A stretch of 64,000 nt of DNA. Origin: Typha latifolia. Taxonomy: Eukaryota; Streptophyta; Magnoliopsida; Poales; Typhaceae. This document shows positions 55,843 through 64,000 of this stretch, one piece after another (position 1 is the first letter of the stretch; each line of letters opens with the position of its first letter). The stretch lies in assembly GCA_019914945.1 (NCBI GenBank), contig CM034108.1, positions 10,604,280 through 10,668,279 on the forward strand, read 5' to 3'. A program made the position numbers and the translations under genes. Under the pieces are notes generated by a model. It made no database searches. It was not told the DNA's origin and saw nothing but the letters and a program-made list of their open reading frames with translations.

Positions 55843-56700
55843 ATGTCAATTATCATTTCAAACTGTAAGGGATCAAAGAAGGATGTCGTTAACCAATGTC
55901 GTGAGTTGAGTTCTAAGTTCAAAATCTTTTTATTTATATTATAAGAAACTAGAATTGATGCTACTAAAGCAATGTGCTTGGGATAGAGCCGGAAGGCAGA
56001 GGCATACCAAGTAGAGGATTCTCAAATAGGATTCTAATGATGTGGATATCGGATGAACTTGCATTTCACGTATCTTCTCACATCACCAAGCCATCCAGGG
56101 TACCATCTCAATGAGAGGAACAACCCTAGATTATTGCCAATATTTATGCTAGCACTAATTACGTTGTTAAGAAAAATCTTTGGAATTCTTTAGCTCGATT
56201 GCTTTCTATGAATGCTCTGTGTTGTTTTGTGGGTGACTTAACTGTGATTTTGGTTGGATGTGGAGGAGAAGAAAAGGGGTAAACCTTTCTCCATGAACTC
56301 GAAAGTACGAGATATTTGTAATTTTGCTGATTCTATGGACCCCTATTTACCTACACTAATAGTAGGATAAGTAGGTCTAGAATTTGGGTTAGGCTTGACG
56401 AGGCCCTGGGTGATAAAGCTTGGTTTCATGCCTATACTAATAGCTCCATTAGGCATCTTGAAAGAACGGGTTTTGATCATGCTTCACTACTACTTCCTCT
56501 GTTTCATTTTGTTTGTACAGTCAATAGTCCTTTTCATTTTACGTATTTTTTTTGTTTGAGTATGATAATGTGAATGTCATTGTTAGAAATGAATGGTCTG
56601 GGTCTTCTATGAATCATGTGAATGTTGTTACTCATAATCTTAACTAGACTAAGCATAAGTTAGAGAGTCATCTTACTTTTCTTACTACTTTGATTAACAA
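55843..56700 (+). pseudogene. LINE ORF2 endonuclease relic
   Basis: The ATG at 55843 opens MSIIISNCKGSKKDVVNQC, the usual start of LINE ORF2. Further on, with stops, come IYASTNYVVKKNLWNSLARL, CCFVGDL, RSRIWVRLDEALGDKAWF and SIRHLERTGFDHASLLLPL. These match the order of the apurinic endonuclease domain, including its final DHA/SDHAPL motif. The reverse transcriptase is missing after about 56700. Confidence 0.8.
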
Positions 56701-57651
56701 ACTTAGGAGAAAACAATTGTGCTAGGAATCTACCACGGGGAAGCTGCAAGCCTTCATGATCCCCTGCAGTTGCAAGTGAAGCCCCATGGCACTTACGCTT
56801 ACATCATATGTTTCCTCTTGGGTTGTTTGCCAATCCTCTCTATCTCTCATTATTTCAGAGAAGCCAACTAGCCTGTGAACTGGTTGGCTTCTCTTGGTAG
56901 ATCTTAGGAATTCAGCATACACCTCTAATTATCTAGTGGTGGTTTTTTCTTCTTCCAGTATCGGTCCTTATATGTCTTTTTTTAGGTTAAAAGGTAAAAA
57001 TATATTACCTCAAAAAAGGGCACAAATATCATTAAATGGAGAACAGGATCCAAAAGAGAGGGAGATGATGAGGAAAAAGAATTAAGAAGGGAGGGGCATG
57101 AATTGACCTCTAAGAACCAATCTTTTTACTAGGGAGGTCCACTGGATTAATGGTGCTTTGATTTGAAGGAGAAAGGGGCAAATTGATCATTCTAAGAAAC
57201 CTGGGTAATTAGTCAATTGAAAGTGTAGTGTCTGCTTCTGCCAAAGGGCTTGGCAGAATCTGGAATTACTTGGACATGCTCCGACACAAGACGAAGGGAT
57301 TATGTAATAACTTGAACATAACCTGATATAAGCTGCTCGACTTTGGGCAGTTAAGGAAGTGTTCATGAGTCATAAATAACTAAATGTTAGTCCTAATAGT
57401 TTAGTGTACGGGAGATATGGGACTTTCTCCCACTGCAGAAGAAAAATGGCCTAACTGTTGTCATAATTTATGGAATGATCTTACATCACATAAAGTTCAC
57501 AATTACTTTGCTCAAACACAGATCTAAGGTTAAAAAACCCAAAGAAAATGAAAGTTGAGGAAAGAAATTCACGATTCTATATATATGTATATGGAAATGT
57601 ACCTTCAAAGAAAAAGGAAGGAGGAATAGACCGTTGCTCCATCCACGCCCA
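56701..57651. other. Intergenic region
   Basis: No supported gene. The right end should contain the 3' UTR of the minus-strand OST3/OST6 gene. Confidence 0.4.
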
Positions 57652-58674
57652 TCACCTCCAACTGTTAGGCCAGAAGGCGTGAATGCTATACCCTGTCTTC
57701 CAATTATCCAAATATACCACCTTGTTCACAGCCCAGCAAGCCACCACCATCACCACAAGCATGCACATCCTCTGTGTCGCCAAACTCCTAACCTTCACCA
57801 ATCCATGCGTCACCACTGCGATCATCAACCCAACGATCGTGTACAGGAATCCGACGGCGAAACCCTCGGCCCCGAGCTGCATCCCGGAACCCTGGTAAAA
57901 GAACACCATCCGATTCGGATCATTCCGATCGGACAAGAACATGGGCATTCCTCTGATGATATTGTGCATCGCGCCAGACACGCTGAAGAAGTAAACGAAG
58001 ATCGCGGAGCCCATCCAGACGTTTGGATCGTGCAGAATCGTATCACCCTTGAGAATTCTCTTGATCAAGAAAGGGGAAAGTATTACCAAAAGAGCAATCA
58101 AGATTGCAACTTGGCGGCCGGAGACGGGGGGCGGGCGGGCGATGGGGCCGACGGAGAGGCCGGTGCGGGATTCCACGAATTCCGCCATGGACTCGGCGAG
58201 ACGGGAGAAGTGAGACTGGTCCATGGGGACGGAATCGCGGAGGGATGCATCGGCGGGGCCGATGAGGCGGACGTGGGGGAGCGAGGAGACCTCAAAGAGG
58301 GAGAAGGAATGCTGGGATTCCTTGAACTCGATGTCAGCAAAGAAGAGATCAGAGGAGGAAGGATTGTAGGACAGGAAGGAGGCGGACAGGAGGGCGAACT
58401 CTGAGCGAAGCTTGGCGAGGTGGAGGTCGGGGTTGGAGCGGAGCTGGGCGGCGTCGAAGAACACGAGGAAAGAGTAGGGGCGAGGGGAGGGAACGGAGGA
58501 GATGAATCGAGAGACTGCGGCGTCGTCGAGGTGGATCACGCCGGAGGCCGAGCGGGATCGGAGGGCAACCAGCTCCGCCACCAGATCGGATGAGTGACCA
58601 GCGGAGACGTGGCCGGAGAAGATGGCTGTGAGGAGGAGGAGCAAGAGGAAAAGAAGGGGGTTTTGGGATGCCAT
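57652..58674 (-). CDS. Oligosaccharyltransferase subunit OST3/OST6
   Basis: A single exon of 340 residues. A signal peptide (LLFLLLLLLTAIFSGHVSA, about 6-25) precedes a lumenal thioredoxin-like domain (about 30-180; PRPYSFLVFFDAAQL, FALLSASF, LFFADIEF). Four membrane helices follow from about 187 to 325, ending NWKTGYSIHAFWPNSWR as in plant OST3. It is a subunit of the ER complex that moves the glycan from dolichol diphosphate to Asn-X-Ser/Thr. Like plant homologues as I recall them, no CXXC redox pair is present in the thioredoxin-like fold, so oxidoreductase activity is not expected. Length fits the family (about 330-350). Confidence 0.93.
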   Translation of the reverse strand: MASQNPLLFLLLLLLTAIFSGHVSAGHSSDLVAELVALRSRSASGVIHLDDAAVSRFISSVPSPRPYSFLVFFDAAQLRSNPDLHLAKLRSEFALLSASFLSYNPSSSDLFFADIEFKESQHSFSLFEVSSLPHVRLIGPADASLRDSVPMDQSHFSRLAESMAEFVESRTGLSVGPIARPPPVSGRQVAILIALLVILSPFLIKRILKGDTILHDPNVWMGSAIFVYFFSVSGAMHNIIRGMPMFLSDRNDPNRMVFFYQGSGMQLGAEGFAVGFLYTIVGLMIAVVTHGLVKVRSLATQRMCMLVVMVVACWAVNKVVYLDNWKTGYSIHAFWPNSWR

Positions 58675-60684
58675 TGACTAGGGTTTCGGAGATCGGAGAA
58701 TGAGAACGTTTCGTTGGGGAAAAGAGGAGGAAGAGAGACCGATGCAGAATATTTTGGGTTGGATCCTCTCCAGTAACAGGAGAAATCAGTAACAATCCAA
58801 CGGTAGAGATTTTGTTTTATTGTACGCTCAGATCTTTTTTATGCACAGCTCGTAGGAAATTGCTACAACCGGGTAAAACTTAATGAAAAGCTAATGCCCA
58901 GTAGGAAACTGCCACGACTACTGATCTTTATGTCTAGCATAGTTCCCGTGCGCTCTCCCACTCAACGAAGTCAATTGCTTCTCTCCCTTACTCCAATATA
59001 TAGCTACGGTCTTCTTTTGTCTTTGAATCGCCTACTTTAAGCCCAGGATCTTCTTCTCTCCCTCAGGTTATATATATATATATATCATGTGAAAGGGCCT
59101 TGGATGATTCATGCTAAAGTCTTAAATTTCATTCTATATAGGTTGGACTTCAGAGCCTCCTATCCATATGTTGGGTTTATTTAGCCAAGTTGGTTTGGGC
59201 TAGCCCCATGAGGTGACTTACTTGGCCAATAATTAGTTAAGTGAGACTTTTGTTAAGGGGTACTTTTTGCTCATGCCATTTTAGTAAAAAAGAAGACAAG
59301 AGAAAATGAAGTTTTTCTCTACATACAACAAGGGTTTGCAACTAGAAGATTTCTTGGTTGGGATCAAAGGCACAAGGATTTTTTTCTTCACATCTACAAG
59401 GGTTTTCTTACTTCAAAAAGGTTTGGGTTTCTCTATTGGAGGTGTTATCTAAACTTATTAACTTGAAGCTAGGGTTATTGGTTTCTTGTGGATGGCATTC
59501 TTGTGACTTTAAGAGACTTGTTGTGGTGATCTTCTTTGTACCAATTCTTCTCTTGATAGTGGATTCAAATTCATGCCCCGTGAGTTTTCCCTTTGAGAAG
59601 GGTTTTACACATAAACATGGTGTTCTAGCTTTCTTTAGTGCTTGGTGTTGTTAATTGCATATGTTTCTTAATTGGCATCAATTTTAGCTTTCATTGTCAT
59701 AGATCTCTTGGGTGGGAAAGAGAGCTCCTTTCCAACACCATCACTCTAGTTTGGGACCTCAAAATCCTGCAAAGAAATCTTCATCTTTCAGCTCACAGGT
59801 CATGTAGGACGGTCTCTGATGGTGTGTATCTAGCCATCTAGGTTGATCTCTCCAAACTCCTCAAACAAAGCCTATACATTGGACTAGAGGAGAAAAATCA
59901 AATGGTCTTAGATTGCTTGTGAAAATCTTTCATGTGACATGGTGAGACATTGCATCCTTCATTGTCCTATGATACAACCCTTCCTACTTAGCCTTAAAAG
60001 AACAATGAGGTCTAACCCCAAAGGCCATTTAGAGACAATCATTTTATCTAATAAATTGTTCAGTCCTTGAATTCAAGTTCAACGACGAAGCCATCTATCT
60101 GGCTAGCTTTCCATGGCGGTTCCCATTCGGGCCCTACCCTAGAGGACATGGTGGAATGTTTTTCTCTTGCAAAACTTCCAATTAATTATTCATATGTTTC
60201 TCTTATTGAATTATGCTTTCCTCTTGCTAAATACACATTGTTTATCTCACGTCTTCCTTCCGGTGCCATTAATATAATCCCTTAACTATATCTTTTTCTT
60301 ACGCAGCAATCAAACACCACTTTTTATACAATATTTAATCATCTAAAAATGTTATTCAATTATAGTCTAACAAGTGAAGCACTATTTCAGAATCATTAGT
60401 CATTTGGGATGAACCATGAAATATTCATTCAAAACCAAGAAATACCAAATACCAACATAAGCTGCCGAGAGAAGAGAGAGAGAGTTCTCTTTCACTCAAC
60501 AATTGATCCATTCCATCAATCAGAGGCTTAACATCAAAAACAGCTAGCCCAAATCCCCTCAATTGAAGTTATTACAACATATCAAATTTATTATTCGCAT
60601 ATATCCACTCATGACATGCACATGAAGAGGACTGATGACACTCTTGTAAACCAAAGAAAGCTTTGTTCATCTTCCCAGAGCCTC
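58675..60684. other. Intergenic region
   Basis: 58675-58800 should be the 5' UTR of OST3/OST6. A (TA)n run lies near 59068-59086. Two short plus-strand frames at 59358-59841 resemble nothing I know. The right end is the ICL 3' UTR. Confidence 0.4.
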
Positions 60685-63680
60685 TCACATTCTGGACTTG
60701 GCAATGATAAGACTTCCTCCATCACTTACGCCGTCAGACCCAGGCCTAGTCCATGTCTCCTTGAATTGATCCTCAGTAACTCCTGCAAACCAAACATCAA
60801 ACAGTTACGTAACATATCAATAATATATGTATATGTCTTTCGAAGAACTATATCTATATACTCCTATGAATTACTTCATTTTGAACAGAGTTATTATGAT
60901 ATGGATCAAGAGAATTAAGTGTATGTAAATAAGAATATAACGAGGAGGAGATGAGATGGAAGGACTTGCCTTTGCCCATGGCTGCAGTAGAAGAGATCCC
61001 ACCTTGGACAGTCTTGAGCACCCGATCGTAGTAATTAGCTCCAGACCACTTCTGGTGAGCCAACGTCTCCACCCCATTGTTCCTCTCCTCTCTCTGGATC
61101 CTCTCCACGTACGCCAACATCCCCCTCCTTGCGTAATCCCTCGCGAAAGTATCGACGACGAGCGCGTCGGCGTGGAAGCCGGCGAGGGTGATGAACTGCC
61201 AGCAGAACCCGAGCCTCGCGATCCGCGGGATGAAGTCGCGCATCTGTTCGTCGGTCATCCCCGACGCGTCCCAGTTGAACGACGGCGAGAGGTTGTAGGC
61301 TAGCATGACTTCGGGGCACGCCGTCTTCACGCCGTCGGCGAACATAGTGCACTCGACAAGGTCAGGGCTGGACGTCTCCATCCATATCAGATCCGCATGC
61401 GACGCGAAAGCCCGGCCACGGACGACGGCGGCCATGACGGAGCCTTTAAACCTGTAGAACCCTTCTCTAGTCCTAGGCAAATCCCAGTCCCAGAACAAGT
61501 TCTTAACCCCTAGCCGCTCAGCTATATCTCTAGCCTGCTCATTAGACAAACACTTTTCGTAGCTAGAATGAGCCGACCACTCTTCGAGCCTCCTTTGCTT
61601 CTCGTTCTCGGATATATTCATGCATTTGATCGCATCGGTGACGCAGTCGGAGAAGGTCTTCAGTTGCGCCGCGGCGAGCCACTCGTCCTCGATCGCCTGC
61701 AGCTCGCGGCCGTTCTTGCCGACCGCCATCGCCTCTGTCAACACGGCGGACAAGCCCCTCCCCTTGAGATTAGGATTTGTTGCCCCGAGGATGAACTGGT
61801 GATCCCTGGAATCCACGTTGGTCTGGATCAGGTTGGCGGCGACGGCGTCGGTGCGCGCCACCAGGACGGTCTCGACGCCCATGACGTCGAATTGGAGCCG
61901 CGCCGCCACGAGACGGTTGATGTGCTCGGCGACGGAGACGAGCACTTTCCCGGCCATGTGGCCGCATTTCTTGGTCATCGACGACTGGTCCTCGATGTGC
62001 ACGCCGGCGGCGCCGCGCTCGACGAAGAGCTTGCAGAGCTTGACGGTGGCGGTGGCGCCGCCGAAGCCGGTGTCCCCGTCGGCGATGATGGGCTTCAGGT
62101 AGTCGACGTAGGGAGTGCGGGCGCGTTCTTCTCTGCTCATGCTCATGCGAGCCTCGCGTTGCTTGCGATCATGATACTGTTGAGCGAAGAAGAGGTGTTC
62201 GACCTATAAAAAAAGAAATCCCCAACTATTTAATCCAAAATCCACGATATATAACAATATTTCTGTACTATAACAAATAAATGATAAATAACAGCTTAAG
62301 TTTTAGAGAAGTAATTAACACTTACTTTGTTGGGGACGGTGTCGTAGGGGTAGTCGGCGAGGTCGGGGCCGGGCTCGTTGGTGGTGGTGTGCGTCGACGA
62401 GCACTGCCAGCCGGAGACGTAGATGGTGTCGAGGTGTTTCGCCATCATGGTGACCTGGACGGGGTCGAGGGCGCCGAAGGTGCGGGAGGCGGTGCCCTCG
62501 GCCTGGTGGGTCTTCAGGGTCCGCCACAGCTTCTTCGCCAGCTCGCCGGACGCGTACGACTGCCGGAGGGTGCCGCGGAGGGAGACGACGTCGCGCGCGG
62601 TGTACGGCCGCTTTGTGAGCTTGAACCTCTCCGTGTTCCACCACGCCTGCACCTCCGCCACCTCCGCCTCGAACCTGCCTTCTTCCTCCATGATCTGCAT
62701 GCATGCAAATTGGATACCATCATTCATACAAATATCAGACGGATAGCAAATCTAATTACCATATTCGCTTAATATGAATACAAATATGCATAAATTATAT
62801 GAGAAATATGGAATTACTCAACTAAAAGATTTACTTAAAAGATTAAAAACAAGTTTTATTCTATTTTAATTTCACTGATATAGGGCAGATAAACAAATTG
62901 AGATCTATATCTGACAAAATTCTGATACTAAGTTAGGTCGGATTAATTGGATATTAATATTCTGCCTATTTTTACACTATCAATAAGTTAATATGGTATT
63001 AGAGGCAGAAATTCCTGAGTTTGACTTGCTCTGAGCCCTAGTAATTAATTAATTTTCAATTCTTGTTTTTCCTGTCAAGTAATTCATGTTAAAACTAAAT
63101 TAGAGAACACTAGTCATTTTATTTGTAGAATATGAGAATTGACCCAAAAAATGGGTGTTGTTTGATTAAAAATTTACCAGATCATGCTTCAAAAGAAGGA
63201 AGAAAAAAAGAATGTTAGCTTACTTCACAACTAGAAATTGGTCATGATATCATCATATCATGTAGAAAAACCTCTCAAATAAATAAATATACACAACATT
63301 AAGGACCAATAGTTTCATAAAATCACCAAGATTTGAGATGATCTCAACAAAAACCTATAGGTTACAAGCCATATCAGCACAGGGTTGAAGGATGATCTAA
63401 GTCCATCCAACCTCCTGCAGTTTCTGAAACATGCATTACTTATCCTAGAACTAAAGCATTAAAATCAATTTCAGGAAGAAAAAGAAAAGAGGAGAAAAGA
63501 TAAATTGCATGCACAATTTTCCTTGGTAGCACTGTTTCATTTGGGTATGCATGTTTACAATGCATGAACTAAGTTTTGAAGGATCAAAGATAAACTTTAG
63601 GAGCAAAACTTTGAGATGATCTGACGATCCAAATGAGAACTAACCATTGAAGGCACTGAGAAAGAGGAAGCCATGGGAGA
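60685..63680 (-). CDS. ICL: Isocitrate lyase, glyoxysomal, four exons
   Basis: Exons on the minus strand: 63680-63651, 62694-62326, 62203-60970, 60782-60685. They total 1731 nt, or 576 residues, the usual plant length. It starts [18 protein letters not shown]. The catalytic loop KKCGHMAGK has Cys213 in KKCGH 211-215, and [18 protein letters not shown] and [13 protein letters not shown] are typical. The C-terminus SRM is a peroxisomal targeting signal. The enzyme splits isocitrate into glyoxylate and succinate in the glyoxylate cycle, active when seedlings convert stored lipid to sugar. Introns 1 and 2 are GT-AG; intron 3 (60969-60783) has the donor AAAG|GCAAGT and is therefore GC-AG. Very GC-rich coding sequence. 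The long frame alone would miss exons 1, 2 and 4. Confidence 0.95.
62930..63060 (+). repeat. Miniature-LTR-like fragment in ICL intron 1
   Basis: TTAATATGGTATTAGAGGCAG followed by a CCTGAGTTTGACTTGCTC-type phrase resembles the junction of the short-LTR family at 44187 and in the TBC introns. No second LTR is seen. Confidence 0.4.
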
Positions 63681-64000
63681 GAAGGAACCCTGTGACAGAG
63701 GAGTTTGAGTACTGCTGAGAGACTCTACAACAAGTGCATGCAAGTCTCCTCCCCTCCACTTCTCAATTTATAAAGAAGCTAATCCATATCCTTTCATGGA
63801 AGGCCAAGTTGCCATGGTAACTTCCCTATTATTCCCACCAAGATAACAACAAAATGTGGCATAAATTTCATCTCTTATTCCTATATCTTTTCTGGTGCTA
63901 AGAACTTGCCACATTTATCATCGTAAATAGTTCATTGAATGCAGTAGTTATCTCCTTGTGATGATCAGCTGAAGCTAGCAGAGCTGCCAAAAAGCTTTCA
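63681..64000 (-). promoter_or_regulatory. ICL: ICL 5' leader and core promoter
   Basis: A TATAAA on the minus strand at 63772-63767 lies about 90 bp upstream of the ATG, a fitting distance for a TATA box with a short 5' UTR. Further upstream elements cannot be named with confidence. Confidence 0.55.

Noticed and set aside
1..64000. CRISPR arrays, bacterial-type operons or rRNA
   Set aside because: The direct repeats seen are microsatellites, LTR parts or NLR paralogues. Spliced genes show this is plant nuclear DNA.

Overview
The window is nuclear DNA of a flowering plant. The evidence is spliced genes with GT-AG introns, plant-only families (CC-NB-LRR receptors, COBRA-like, LEA_2, WAT1) and dense Copia, LINE, hAT and miniature LTR debris in AT-rich intergenic DNA. 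GC-rich exons in AT-rich surroundings and resistance genes of CC-NB-LRR type only, with no TIR, suggest a monocot. That is inference and no species is claimed.

Layout. 1-542 (-): 5' part of a LEA_2/NDR1-like membrane protein, cut by the window edge. 2295-2612 (-): relic exon of a WAT1-like transporter. 4272-16585 (+): an 11-exon TBC-domain Rab GTPase-activating protein; its junctions were read by hand and give one 443-residue frame. Its two large introns carry LTRs and miniature LTR repeats. 17366-20083 (-): CC-NB-LRR gene NLR1, with a relic NLR 5' end just upstream of it. 21544-23741 (-): a two-exon COBRA-like gene of the COBL7 type. 25382-50181 (+): four more CC-NB-LRR paralogues, NLR2, NLR3, NLR4 (broken 5' end) and NLR5, separated by transposons. 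52080-56710 (+): a decayed LINE holding an hAT-type insertion and an LTR. 57652-58674 (-): oligosaccharyltransferase subunit OST3/OST6. 60685-63680 (-): four-exon isocitrate lyase, apparently complete, whose last intron is of the GC-AG class.

The five NLR genes are one RPS2/RPS5-like family growing by local duplication. Coding regions, upstream leaders (NLR2, 4, 5) and downstream flanks (NLR3, NLR5) are shared, and NLR2 and NLR3 have a 251-bp identical tract over the P-loop, which looks like gene conversion. All five carry Met-His-Pro where the MHD switch motif is expected. Promoters have been reworked: a solo LTR lies 283 bp upstream of NLR3 in the same orientation, a nested Copia element ends about 430 bp upstream of NLR4, and the 5' end of NLR5 is tandemly duplicated, leaving a decoy start and short upstream ORF. 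The other genes (vesicle traffic, wall/GPI protein, N-glycosylation, glyoxylate cycle) are unrelated housekeeping or developmental genes and do not form a pathway with the NLRs.
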